NCBI RefSeq assembly: GCF_036812735.1 | Contig: NZ_CP117523.1 | Span: 2,356,001 to 2,420,000 of the forward strand | DNA: 64,000 bases | Source: Terrisporobacter glycolicus ATCC 14880 = DSM 1288 | Lineage (GTDB): Bacteria; Bacillota; Clostridia; Peptostreptococcales; Peptostreptococcaceae | Reading direction: 5' to 3' | Shown here: positions 1 through 8,484 of the stretch, piece by piece | Layout of the letters: each line of letters opens with the position of its first letter | Position numbering within the stretch: position 1 is the first letter of the stretch | Made by a program: the position numbers and the translations under genes | Notes under the pieces: model-generated | The model's database searches: none | What the model saw: the letters and a program-made list of their open reading frames with translations, nothing else | What the model was told of the DNA's origin: nothing

Positions 1-1346
1 GCTCCTGCTGGAATTAAATTTCCGCCTAATCTTTCAGACTTTTCTATAAGTACCACATTGTGACCTCTTAGTGCGGATACTCTTGCAGCTTCACATCCTG
101 CAACTCCACCACCAATAATAAGTACTTTTTTCTTTTCATCTGCCTTTTTAACTTCTAGCTCTTTTTCTCTACCACAAGCTGGGTTAACTGCACATGATAT
201 ATTTGCATAAGTCTGTAATCTTCCCATACAACCTTCTTGGCAAGAAAGGCAAGGACGAACGCTTTTGTAGTCACCTGCTAATATTTTATTTGGTATTTCT
301 GCATCTGCAAGTAATGGTCTGGCAAGACCTATCATATCAGTTTTTCCCTCTAAAATTGCTTCACTAGCCAAATCTGGATCTTCCATTCTTCCTGCACTAA
401 TTATAGGAACATTTACATTGTTTTTAAGTATTTCATTGTAAGGTAAGTATAGTCCCTTTTCTTGATACATAGGTGGATGACTCCAATACCATGAGTCATA
501 TGATCCTACATCTGCATTTAGGGCATCGTAACCTGCATCAACTAATATTTTAGCCGCTTCAATTCCTTCTGGAATATCACGCCCCATCTCTTGGAATTCT
601 TCATTTGGTAGTCCACCCTTACACCAATCTTTTATAAAACTTTTAATACTATATCTTAAAGATACTGGGAAATCTTCTCCACATCTCTTTTTAATCTCTT
701 GTACAATTTCACATGCAAAACGTAAACGATTTTCTAAACTTCCGCCATATTCATCAGTTCTATTATTAAATAATGCAATTGCAAACTGATCAATTAGATA
801 TCCTTCATGAACAGCATGAATTTCTACACCGTCAAATCCTGATTTTTTTGCGATTTCTGCTGATTCTCCAAACTTTCTTACATATTCTTTTACTTCCCCA
901 TTTGTTAACTCACGACATGTTACACCTTTTAAGAATCTATGAGGTATTGGTGATGGCGCTACTGCTACATCTCCTACTATAGATGGAATACTAACACGCC
1001 CAAACCCTCCAGATAGTTGTAAAAATATTTTAGAACCATAAGCATGAACACGTTCTGTCATAGCCTTTCCTCTAGTAATAAAACTAAGTGGATTAATAGT
1101 CGGACAAGGCATAGATGGTAGTGCACATTTTTCAATATCATTTTCAACCATAGTTACCCCAGTCATGATTAAGCCAGTTCCACCTTTAGCACGTTCTACA
1201 TAGAACTCTTCTCCTCTTTCATTGAAACTCCCATCAGGATTACACAATCCCCCTGGCCCCATTGGAGCTAGTACAAATCTATTTTTTATCTCCAACTTAC
1301 CGATTTTAATTGGCTCAAATAAAACTTTATACTTTTCTTGCATCAT
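1..1346 (-). CDS. Old-Yellow-Enzyme family NADH:flavin oxidoreductase / 2-enoate reductase-like (partial, C-terminus outside window)
   Basis: The frame is open from the ATG at 1346 to the window edge, giving about 448 visible residues. The N-terminal TIM barrel begins with the FMN-binding segment VLAPMGPGG, and the HxxH active-site region HAVHEGYLIDQF lies near residue 175. A [4Fe-4S] cysteine cluster, PCLSCQEGC, sits near residue 362. An FAD-binding GGGVAG loop starts the third domain near residue 405. This order (OYE barrel, Fe-S cluster, FAD/NAD domain) is that of 2-enoate reductase, dienoyl-CoA reductase and BaiCD/BaiH-type enzymes, which reduce carbon-carbon double bonds. The true substrate cannot be read from the sequence. 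Two adjacent ATG codons (1346 and 1343) follow a GGGGAGGA ribosome site. It lies downstream of a MerR regulator and has its own MerR-type promoter. Confidence 0.9.
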   Translation of the reverse strand, partial: MMQEKYKVLFEPIKIGKLEIKNRFVLAPMGPGGLCNPDGSFNERGEEFYVERAKGGTGLIMTGVTMVENDIEKCALPSMPCPTINPLSFITRGKAMTERVHAYGSKIFLQLSGGFGRVSIPSIVGDVAVAPSPIPHRFLKGVTCRELTNGEVKEYVRKFGESAEIAKKSGFDGVEIHAVHEGYLIDQFAIALFNNRTDEYGGSLENRLRFACEIVQEIKKRCGEDFPVSLRYSIKSFIKDWCKGGLPNEEFQEMGRDIPEGIEAAKILVDAGYDALNADVGSYDSWYWSHPPMYQEKGLYLPYNEILKNNVNVPIISAGRMEDPDLASEAILEGKTDMIGLARPLLADAEIPNKILAGDYKSVRPCLSCQEGCMGRLQTYANISCAVNPACGREKELEVKKADEKKKVLIIGGGVAGCEAARVSALRGHNVVLIEKSERLGGNLIPAG

Positions 1347-1401
1347 ATTATCCTCCCCTAATACTAAATTTATTTTTGTAGTGAATCACTATCTAACATT
1401 C

Positions 1402-1432
1402 AGTATAGGATATGAAGTAACTTTATCTGCAA
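1402..1432 (-). promoter_or_regulatory. MerR-type promoter of the flavin oxidoreductase gene
   Basis: On the minus strand a TTGCAG -35 (1427-1432) and a TATACT -10 (1402-1407) are separated by 19 bp. This overlong spacer is the hallmark of MerR-activated promoters. The spacer holds the near-palindrome TAAAGTTACTTCA (1413-1425), which recurs almost unchanged in front of the MerR gene itself. The regulator therefore probably twists this promoter into activity. Confidence 0.65.
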
Positions 1433-1462
1433 GGGTTTTTGTTAATTTTTTATTAAAGTATA

Positions 1463-2260
1463 TTATTTTATGGGTATCCATAGCTCAATGTATGTATGTA
1501 ATTTAGCAGGTTTCTCCACTTCTACAATTAAAATTTTTCCTATAATATCTCCTGCTATTTTCAATACTCTAGACTTTGCATAGCTCAGTCCTTTCTCAAA
1601 TACCACATCTGGATTTAAGGTTAACTCATCATCTACCCTTTGTATTGTATGTAAGCAAGAAGTACTTTCTAGTATTTTAACATTTAAATCCATTGGCAAA
1701 TTTAATTCATTTGCTTTGTCATCTAAAACAATATATCCAAAGTTGCTACAATTATTTTCCATATGTTTTATAACTGCTAATTGTACTGTTGGCATTGCTT
1801 TTACCCATTGATGAACTACTTTTTGTGATTCTCTATTTTTTGAAATCCAACCACATTCTTCATCATAAAAAAATAATATTTTAGGTGACTTGGCAAATTC
1901 ATATTTATCTAATAATTCATCAATAAGATAAATACTATTCATATTTTCTTCCATTGATTCTGCCAACCCTTGATAATATCTAGCTTTTTCATATGCTTGA
2001 TTTTTGAATTCTTCCATCCTTTCCTTAATAATCAGACGATTGTTTTCTTCTCCGCTAAACTGTTTAACTATCATCTTCATAGGAATTTCCATGTTTTTAT
2101 ACTTGGTATAAGATAAAAGTCGAAACACATCAACCACATTATAATAACGATTACCGTTTATTTCTTTATTAACTTTAATTAAATTTTCTTTTTCAAAATA
2201 TCTAATAGCACTTGTTGTAACTCCTAATAACTCAGCTAAATCAGTTATACTATATCTCAT
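1463..2260 (-). CDS. MerR family transcriptional regulator
   Basis: A 265-residue protein with an N-terminal MerR winged helix-turn-helix: ITDLAELLGVTTSAIRYFEK, then the wing NGNRYYNVVDVFRL (residues 5-50). A helical dimerisation stretch (about 75-115) follows, then a C-terminal region of about 150 residues that may be a GyrI-like ligand-binding fold. No metal-binding cysteine pattern is visible, so a small organic ligand is more likely than a metal. It lies directly upstream of the flavin oxidoreductase, and the same 13-bp palindrome is found in front of both genes. The likely role is activation of the oxidoreductase and control of its own level. The ligand is unknown. Confidence 0.85.
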   Translation of the reverse strand: MRYSITDLAELLGVTTSAIRYFEKENLIKVNKEINGNRYYNVVDVFRLLSYTKYKNMEIPMKMIVKQFSGEENNRLIIKERMEEFKNQAYEKARYYQGLAESMEENMNSIYLIDELLDKYEFAKSPKILFFYDEECGWISKNRESQKVVHQWVKAMPTVQLAVIKHMENNCSNFGYIVLDDKANELNLPMDLNVKILESTSCLHTIQRVDDELTLNPDVVFEKGLSYAKSRVLKIAGDIIGKILIVEVEKPAKLHTYIELWIPIK

Positions 2261-2281
2261 TTTAAAAATTTCCTTTCTACC

Positions 2282-2294
2282 TAAAGTTACTTTA
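2282..2294. promoter_or_regulatory. Candidate MerR operator, second copy
   Basis: The perfect inverted repeat TAAAGTTACTTTA lies 21 bp upstream of the MerR gene start. It differs by one base from the copy inside the 19-bp spacer of the oxidoreductase promoter (1413-1425). Autoregulation by the MerR protein is the simplest reading. Confidence 0.5.
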
Positions 2295-2383
2295 TGTATT
2301 TTTATCCATTGGACTATTAATCAAGTCACATACTTATTTTATCATATCCAATATATGGTATAAAAAGGAATTTTCATCTACTT

Positions 2384-3019
2384 TTAGTCATTTTTAATTT
2401 TATCCATTAACTCAAAGAAATATCTTGATTCATGAGTCTTATAAAGATTCAACCATAAATTTAATACTTCTGGTTTAAAAACATCTAATAACCTTATTAC
2501 CTCAACTGTAAATTCTAAGGGAGCTATACCTGAAGCTGTAACTAAATTTTTATCATTTACTGCAACTTCTCTCTTATAATATTTTTCTCCAGAATAATTA
2601 GATACTATCATTTTAAGATATTCCAAGTCATTACTTGTATGATATGACGAATCTAATAATCCCTTCTTTGCAAGTCCTATAGTTGCACCACAAATTGCCG
2701 CAACTACAGTTCCTTTTTTCAAAGCTTCTTTTGCTTTTTCTAGTAGGGGTTCATGAATTACTGATGTCCAAGTTTCTCCTCCTGGTAAAATCAAAACATC
2801 TTCACTATGAAGATTGCACTCATCTATAGAAACTTCTGGTATTATTTTCAATCCTCCCATTGTTGTTATAGTATTTTTATCAATTCCTGCTGTAATTACC
2901 TTTAATGGATCTAATCCTTTTTTAAAATATCTTCCTGTATTTAGTTCTGCAGTCAAATATCCTACTTCCCAATCTGACATAGTATTAAATACATAAAGAT
3001 ATGCTTTTCTAGTTTTCAT
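2384..3019 (-). CDS. DJ-1/PfpI family protein (class I glutamine amidotransferase-like)
   Basis: About 211 residues with the DJ-1/PfpI flavodoxin-like fold. LPGGETW forms the early loop, and AAICGATIGLAKKGLL is the nucleophile elbow with the conserved cysteine near residue 112. Family members include deglycase/chaperones, proteases and regulators; YoaZ/YdeA-like clostridial proteins are closest in layout. The ATG at 3019 is preferred because AGGAG lies 8 bp upstream; an in-frame GTG at 3028 overlaps that ribosome site. It stands alone behind a strong terminator. Its substrate cannot be inferred. Confidence 0.8.
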   Translation of the reverse strand: MKTRKAYLYVFNTMSDWEVGYLTAELNTGRYFKKGLDPLKVITAGIDKNTITTMGGLKIIPEVSIDECNLHSEDVLILPGGETWTSVIHEPLLEKAKEALKKGTVVAAICGATIGLAKKGLLDSSYHTSNDLEYLKMIVSNYSGEKYYKREVAVNDKNLVTASGIAPLEFTVEVIRLLDVFKPEVLNLWLNLYKTHESRYFFELMDKIKND

Positions 3020-3061
3020 AATTTCCACTCCTTTTAAGTTAATTGGTATGACTTATTATAA

Positions 3062-3098
3062 AATAACTTCACTGACATGTTGTGTCAGTGAAGTTATT
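3062..3098 (-). terminator. Rho-independent terminator after the WYL regulator
   Basis: A perfect 16-bp inverted repeat (3062-3077 and 3083-3098) with a 5-nt loop. The last stem bases include the TAA at 3097-3099, which would be the original stop codon of the interrupted regulator. Confidence 0.75.
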
Positions 3099-3171
3099 AA
3101 ACTTGATAATATTCTATTAACTCATTTAGATCTTCAATCATTTTTTCCTTCAAATTTAGTGGTTCAATTAT

Positions 3172-4059
3172 CTAAATAGACTTTCCATAAGGTATAAGCA
3201 AATCAGGTACATATTTATAAATTACTTCTTCTTGAAGTAAAAATATTACTTCATTTGAGTTTCGTTCTTTAATATGATGTGCTAAAAACCAGTTCTGACA
3301 TAAGTTATCCAAAGCATTTGCTTTTCCTCTTATAATTAAAAGCTTAAGATCTTGCGTATCTTCTTTATACTCCAGTAATGTTTTCATAAAAAATTTACTA
3401 GGAGAAAATGATTCTGGAAAATTAAAAGTATTTTCTGTACCTATAGTACTAATAATTCTATCTACTCTAAAATTACGAATTTCATTCCTAAAATGACAAA
3501 ATGCTACTAAATACCAATTGTTATTCCAGTAAACAATCCCATATGGGTCAATAAGTCTTTCTTTTACTTTTTCTTCACTACCAGTGCGATACTTAATTTC
3601 TACTGATAATTTGTTTACTATATTATGTTCAAGTTTTTTTAGCAATAACTCCACAGATGATTTTGCAATTGGTTTTATTACTTCAAATCCTGCTAAATGT
3701 TGATTTAGAACTTTTTCCTGTTCTTGATTTGAGTACATTTTTATTTTTGACGTTGCTTTATCTAATTCCTCATTTAAAAAATAGCCAGCTTCTTTTGCAA
3801 ACATAGCAGCATGAAGTAATGCTGTTTGCTCTTTAGTGTGAAAAAAAAGAGGGGCTTCAACAAAATTATTCAATAATGTGTACCCACCATTATGACCTGC
3901 ATCAGAAATAATAGGCACACCACTGGCACAAAGTGTATCCATATAACGATAAACAGTTCTTATATTAATTTCTAGTTTTTCAGATATTTCTTTTGCTGTT
4001 ACTCTTTTATCTGAACTTAACATCCACAAAATTGACATCATATTATCAATTTTAGCCAT
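3172..4059 (-). CDS. WYL-domain (YafY-type) helix-turn-helix regulator, shortened by an in-frame TAG
   Basis: The N-terminal HTH_11 domain (residues 1-60; KEISEKLEINIRTVYRYMDT) is followed by a WYL ligand-binding domain (about 135-215; DPYGIVYWNNNWYLVAF, NFRVDRI) and a C-terminal helical tail. The frame ends at a TAG (3172-3174) just after PYGKSI. Reading through that TAG gives 24 more residues (IIEPLNLKEKMIEDLNELIE, then YYQV) ending at TAA 3097-3099. This is the usual C-terminal tail of the family. The gene is therefore probably a nonsense mutant that lacks its last helix. It might still bind DNA. The full-length gene would span 3097-4059. It may control the DJ-1 gene or the Fe-S gene next to it, but no operator is evident. 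Confidence 0.85.
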   Translation of the reverse strand: MAKIDNMMSILWMLSSDKRVTAKEISEKLEINIRTVYRYMDTLCASGVPIISDAGHNGGYTLLNNFVEAPLFFHTKEQTALLHAAMFAKEAGYFLNEELDKATSKIKMYSNQEQEKVLNQHLAGFEVIKPIAKSSVELLLKKLEHNIVNKLSVEIKYRTGSEEKVKERLIDPYGIVYWNNNWYLVAFCHFRNEIRNFRVDRIISTIGTENTFNFPESFSPSKFFMKTLLEYKEDTQDLKLLIIRGKANALDNLCQNWFLAHHIKERNSNEVIFLLQEEVIYKYVPDLLIPYGKSI

Positions 4060-4150
4060 ATGTACTCACCTCTTTTTAAAATATATAAAAATGTTATAAA
4101 GTCTCTAGTTTCATACTCTCTAATTTATTTTCTTATTTTACTTACATAAA

Positions 4151-4182
4151 AAAATACATTGATAAATTCATCAATGTATTTT
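4151..4182 (-). terminator. Rho-independent terminator after the [4Fe-4S] protein gene
   Basis: A 13-bp stem (4151-4163 and 4170-4182) with a 6-nt loop. On the minus strand it is followed by a run of T. It lies about 115 bp past the stop of the [4Fe-4S] protein gene. Confidence 0.65.
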
Positions 4183-4298
4183 CATAGTAAAATTATACCC
4201 TACCTAAACCCTCTACTATTTTCTAATAACAAATATATTCTATAAACTCCATATTGTCAATAAACTAAACTTCATATTTAAACAGGACAAGCAAACTA

Positions 4299-5558
4299 CT
4301 ACTTAACATTTAATAATCGTTCCAAGTATATTGATTTAACTTGTTCATTTGCCAAAGCTCTCTTAGCTGGAGGTAATTTTAGTATTGCAGATAGTATGGC
4401 CGCCATTGCCCTATGGCTATTTAATGCCTTATTATCAAATATAAGTTCTTGTAATTGCCCTTTTTCTATTGCCATAAGAACTACTCTATGTACTGAATTT
4501 GCAGGAGTTATTATTTTTTCTTTTCTTTTCAAAAGTAATATGCTATTTTTAGGGCAATTTCTAGCACAAATTCCACATCCTAAACAAACGTCTTCATTAA
4601 TTTTAATTATATTCTTATCATTTTCTTTTATCTTACTTATTGCTCCTATGGGGCAAGCACTCTCACATTTGCCACAACCTATGCAAGAATTATAATTAAT
4701 ATTTGGTATAAAACTAGTTGTTGCTACTGGATGCATATTCCCAAATTTTCTAGCTGCTAATAACGCTTCACAACAACATCCACAGCAATTACATATAAAA
4801 CTTACTCCTTTTCTTACATTTTCACCGCATTGAACTAAATTATTTTCATATGCTTGATGTAATAATTCTTTACACTCAGAAGCATCTATTCTTCTTGCAT
4901 AGTTGTATTTTATTAAAGAATTTGCTGTTCCATTAAAAGTCATACATATATCCATAGGAGAGTCACAACCTTGCCCCACATGTTTCATTTTATGCCTGCA
5001 ATAACACATTCCTACTCCTATATGCTCAGCTTCTTCTATTATGTGGGTAGCTCTTTCATAATCTAATATAGTGACTTCGTTATCACTACTTAATACTTCT
5101 TCTTGAACAAAAACTCTTCCTAATTTTGTTTCTGCGGAATAAAATAAGTCCTTTATAAAATCCTCTTCAACATTTAAATATTGATAATAGAGTTCTGCCA
5201 AAAGTTTTTGATCAATATCATTTCTAGTTCTCATCAAAGCAAATTCTATAAACCCAGCCATGGGAGGAGGAAGTATATATTGTTTTCCCTTATCATCTTC
5301 TATGTCTAATAAAATTGCTTTACTAGCAAGTGTATCAAGGACTTTTAAAGCTTCAATCTCACTTACACTCCATATATTAGCTGCCGTTTTTACACGAAAA
5401 GCTTTTATTGGTAACTGAGCAACTAATTCTGCTTCTTTTTCTGTAAATAACATAGCTAATATTTTGTACAAAGTTTTTGATGGAGGAGCTCCTTGTGGAA
5501 ATCTATTTAACCTTTCCTCTAAACTTTTATATCCATTTTTTGAACTTATATGCGACAC
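4299..5558 (-). CDS. Multi-cluster [4Fe-4S] protein with winged-helix-like N-terminus
   Basis: 419 residues. The N-terminal ~100 residues look like a winged-helix module without cofactor motifs. Cysteine motifs follow in order: CYCR (185-188) with GC at 198 and C205, the dense CNCCGCCC (256-263), and two ferredoxin motifs, CIGCGKCESACP (292-303) and CLGCGICARNCP (325-336). The order winged helix, CxCR, CNCCGCxC, ferredoxin is the same as in the N-terminal third of the 894-residue fusion protein at 35227-37911, so the two share a module. An electron-transfer role is likely; partner and donor are unknown. The start is a GTG behind GGGTGAT. It is a single-gene transcript with its own terminator. 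Confidence 0.75.
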   Translation of the reverse strand: MSHISSKNGYKSLEERLNRFPQGAPPSKTLYKILAMLFTEKEAELVAQLPIKAFRVKTAANIWSVSEIEALKVLDTLASKAILLDIEDDKGKQYILPPPMAGFIEFALMRTRNDIDQKLLAELYYQYLNVEEDFIKDLFYSAETKLGRVFVQEEVLSSDNEVTILDYERATHIIEEAEHIGVGMCYCRHKMKHVGQGCDSPMDICMTFNGTANSLIKYNYARRIDASECKELLHQAYENNLVQCGENVRKGVSFICNCCGCCCEALLAARKFGNMHPVATTSFIPNINYNSCIGCGKCESACPIGAISKIKENDKNIIKINEDVCLGCGICARNCPKNSILLLKRKEKIITPANSVHRVVLMAIEKGQLQELIFDNKALNSHRAMAAILSAILKLPPAKRALANEQVKSIYLERLLNVK

Positions 5559-5691
5559 CTATATCACCCTTTTATTTATTATCTAAATTATTGTATATAC
5601 AAATAATCTCACTTTACATTATGTAACTATTATTGATTTTTTATAATAACATGTGATATTTATATATTAACTAATTACTTGCTTAAAATAA

Positions 5692-5730
5692 AAAATGGCT
5701 TATCCACTTTTTAAGCGGCAAAGCCATTTT
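5692..5730 (-). terminator. Rho-independent terminator after the spore coat gene
   Basis: An outer stem AAAATGGCTT/AAGCCATTTT and an inner CCGCTT/AAGTGG stem form a long hairpin followed by a T-rich tail on the minus strand. Confidence 0.75.
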
Positions 5731-5756
5731 AATTTTATATTTTTTATAACTACTTT

Positions 5757-6308
5757 TTATTGTTGTGTAACTTCATTATATATGTTTCCTATTTTAGCTA
5801 TTTCTTCTTGAGGTGCTGAGCATAATGGATAATACCCTTTACTAACCATCCACTGCCAAACCTCATAAGAGTGATTGCAGCACATTGTAAATGCATCCTT
5901 TAAAAATTCTCTTAAATCTGGATTACTACAATCCATTGCATTCCATGCATATTCTCTTCCAGCTCTTTTTAATGTAAGAAGGTATCCTGTTGCTATTTCT
6001 CTATCATTAAATTGTTCTACATTTACTCTAGGTGTAACAGGTATAGTATCAACAGGTGCTTTTGTAAAATCATTTAAAGTTCTTTTTAACATTGGTACAT
6101 TAAGTTTTTCTGATGGAGCACTTGCTTCTTTTACAAATCTCACTTTTAAGTTATAGTCTTGAACATGTGCTTGAAATTGACTTTCTATAATGTTTTTTAA
6201 CTCTACATCTGTGGCTTGATTTCTAAACATTGCCATATTAGTTATAGAGTTTACACAACTTAGAATTAATTCACTCAAGCCATGTAATTCTCCTGGTGCT
6301 AAGTTCAT
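5757..6308 (-). CDS. Spore coat protein, CotF family (ferritin-like helical fold)
   Basis: 183 residues, mostly helical, with two related helical halves as in clostridial CotF-type coat proteins: LHGLSELILSCVNSI near the start, and DREIATGYLLTLKRAGREYA with DLREFLKDAFTMCCNHSYEV in the second half. The C-terminal part has the conserved aromatic WQWMVSKGYYP segment. Such proteins are made in the mother cell and assembled in the spore coat. Its presence implies a spore-forming host. It is monocistronic with its own terminator, next to but not in an operon with the glutamate dehydrogenase gene. No sporulation promoter could be assigned with confidence. Confidence 0.75.
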   Translation of the reverse strand: MNLAPGELHGLSELILSCVNSITNMAMFRNQATDVELKNIIESQFQAHVQDYNLKVRFVKEASAPSEKLNVPMLKRTLNDFTKAPVDTIPVTPRVNVEQFNDREIATGYLLTLKRAGREYAWNAMDCSNPDLREFLKDAFTMCCNHSYEVWQWMVSKGYYPLCSAPQEEIAKIGNIYNEVTQQ

Positions 6309-6416
6309 AATTATACCTCCATTAATTTTAGTTCAGTCTTATAATTTCCAAAACTATATCCCTCTATTCAAATTAAAATTATAATTTTTTAATACTTATC
6401 TATAAGTTTTAAAATT

Positions 6417-7661
6417 TTATATTCCTCTTAATTCAAGTACTTGAGAAATTCTTTTTATTGATTTCATATAAGTTGCTGTTCTCATATCAACTGTATATTC
6501 ATTCATTATATTCCATATTTCTTCAAAGGCATCATTCATAACTTTACTTTGTTTTGACTGAACTTCTTCAAAACTCCAAGTTAATCTTTGTAAGTTTTGT
6601 ACCCATTCAAAGTATGAAACTGTAACACCACCACTATTTGCAAGTATATCTGGTATAACTACAATACCATTTTTGTATAGTATTTCATCTGCTTCTGGAG
6701 TAGTTGGTCCATTTGCACCTTCACAAACAATTTTAGCTTTTACATATGCTGCATTGTCTTTTGTTATTTGTTTTTCTAGAGCACAAGGGAATAATATATC
6801 AACATCCATTGTTATTATACTTTCATCAACTGGTGTAGAATTTGGGAATCCTTTTATACATCTATTAACTTTGTTGTACTCTGTTAACTCATCTATATCT
6901 AAACCATTTTCATTATATATACAACCTGTATGGTCTTGTACTGCCACAATTTTTGATCCCTTTTCCACCATATATTTTGCTGTAAAACTACCTACATTTC
7001 CAAATCCTTATATACCAATTCTTGCATTATTTAAATCTATATTCATTTTCTTAGCTGCTGCTATAGCCATAGAGGATACACCATATCCTGTTGCTTCTGT
7101 TCTTGCTAGGGAACCATAGAATTCTACAGGTTTTCCTGTATATGTTCCTGGGGCAAATTTGCCTGTTACCTTTGTATGTTCATCTAGCATCCAAACCATT
7201 ATTTCTCCATTTGTATTAACATCTGGTGCAGAAATATCTAAATCTTCTCCAACTATTGGTGATATTGCCTTAGCATAAGCTCTTGAAATTCTTTCTAATT
7301 CTCCTTTTGAGTAGTCTCTAGGGTCTAAAGTTATACCACCTTTTGATCCTCCATAAGGAAGCCCAACTACTCCACACTTAAATGTCATCCAAGTTGATAA
7401 AGCTTTTACTTCATCCATACAAACTGCTGGATGGAATCTTAGTCCACCTTTGTATGGTCCACATAAGTCATTATGTTGAGATCTATATCCAGTAAATCTT
7501 TTTAAACTACCATCATCCATTTTTGCAAGGAATGAAACTTCTAAAACTCTATTTGGAGTACTTAAAACTTCATAGACCATTGGGTCTGAATTTAATTTTT
7601 CACATGCATTTTTAATTTGCTTTCTTGCTATATCTAATAATCCTAAATTGTTTTTGTTCAT
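6417..7661 (-). pseudogene. gluD: Glutamate dehydrogenase interrupted by an in-frame TAA
   Basis: Across 415 codons the frame encodes a complete hexameric NAD-type glutamate dehydrogenase. It has the substrate region KGGLRFHP, the catalytic-lysine segment MTFKCGVVGLPYGGSKGG, the GDH signature region and the C-terminal NAD domain up to ITKDNAAYVKAKIVCEGANG and LRGI. At 7008-7010 the codon that should start the nucleotide loop QGFGNVGS is TAA rather than CAA, after ARIGI. One C-to-T change explains it. Translation would stop after 217 residues, with no NAD domain. A restart at the ATG near 6971 would give only the C-terminal half. The enzyme normally links glutamate to 2-oxoglutarate. A sequencing error or strain-specific loss is possible. 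Confidence 0.9.
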
Positions 7662-7685
7662 ATCTGTACCTCCGAAAAATTTATT

Positions 7686-7701
7686 CAGAAAACGTTTTCC
7701 A
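7686..7701. promoter_or_regulatory. Candidate cre (CcpA) site upstream of gluD
   Basis: A 12-bp perfect palindrome, GAAAACGTTTTC (7688-7699), about 27 bp upstream of the gluD start. It matches the AAnCGnTT core of catabolite-responsive elements. Carbon control of glutamate dehydrogenase is plausible. Confidence 0.5.
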
Positions 7702-7822
7702 GATATTTATATAGTATCATCGCTTTCCATAAAATGATAATATTTGTTCTTTATGGATATCATAAGATTTTATAATGATATATTTTTTCCAAAAAATAAA
7801 TACAATTTGCTCAATAAAAAAA

Positions 7823-7838
7823 GACCTATAAATAGGCC
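7823..7838 (-). terminator. Rho-independent terminator after the GIY-YIG gene
   Basis: The short hairpin GGCCTAT-TT-ATAGGTC on the minus strand is followed by TTTTTTTATT, 35 bp past the stop codon. Confidence 0.6.
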
Positions 7839-7872
7839 ACTTTACTTTGCATTTAGCAGTTGTTAGTTATTT

Positions 7873-8223
7873 TTATATTTCCTCCACTTTTTTTTCTGTA
7901 AATCTATCTTTACACATTTCTCTTAGTATTTTTAATTCTTCACTATAATCTACTTTACTTTCGTCCTTGTCATATGGTAGTATCTCTACTGTTTTTATCT
8001 CAAAATTCTCTTCTTTATTTTCATTCCAGTCTTGTTGTAGCTTTTTACATTTATGGCTATTAAGTTTTAATTTAAATTTATCACCATTTATTGTAGCCTT
8101 TATATTTTTATCATAACCTAAATAAACAGTATCTGTTTTTATAGATTTAAACATATATACACCCATTTCTGGTTTCATTTCTTTGTATTGTTGTAACAAT
8201 TCTTTTCTCTTTAACTTATCCAT
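7873..8223 (-). CDS. GIY-YIG nuclease family-like small protein
   Basis: 116 residues. The pattern RKELLQQYKEMKPEMGVYMF, then VYLGYDKNI, a KFKLKLNSHKCKKLQQDWNE helix and a FEIKTVEILPYD strand match the small clostridial GIY-YIG family proteins that are widespread single-copy genes of unknown role. The usual GIY...YIG signature is weak here (GVYMF...VYLGYD), so nuclease activity is doubtful. The gene is monocistronic with its own terminator, and the start is preceded by GAGGTGAT. Confidence 0.65.
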   Translation of the reverse strand: MDKLKRKELLQQYKEMKPEMGVYMFKSIKTDTVYLGYDKNIKATINGDKFKLKLNSHKCKKLQQDWNENKEENFEIKTVEILPYDKDESKVDYSEELKILREMCKDRFTEKKVEEI

Positions 8224-8367
8224 AATTTATCACCTCTTTTATCAGTATTATACCTTATTACTTCATTTATTAATTTATACTATTTCAGCATACTAATCAA
8301 TCTACGCTTCGTAGAATTAATTTTTCAATCTAAATATAATATTTAAAATTATTTATACAAAATAAAA

Positions 8368-8397
8368 AACCATATTAATTATTCCATCAATATGGTT
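8368..8397 (-). terminator. Rho-independent terminator after the CCG-domain gene
   Basis: A 9-bp stem AACCATATT/AATATGGTT with a 12-nt loop, then TTTTTTATTTT on the minus strand. Confidence 0.65.
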
Positions 8398-8484
8398 CTC
8401 CGTGGATTTATTTGACGTAGGTGATTTACAAGAAAGTATGTATTTCATATATCTGCCTAAATATTTAATTTTTCTAAGTTAATT

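Noticed and set aside
3172-3174. TAG as a pyrrolysine or recoded codon
   Set aside because: No recoding signal is seen, and a WYL regulator is not a known pyrrolysine protein. A nonsense mutation or error is simpler.
6673-7119. 148-codon plus-strand frame across the gluD stop codon
   Set aside because: Antisense shadow of gluD. It does not offer a reason for the TAA.
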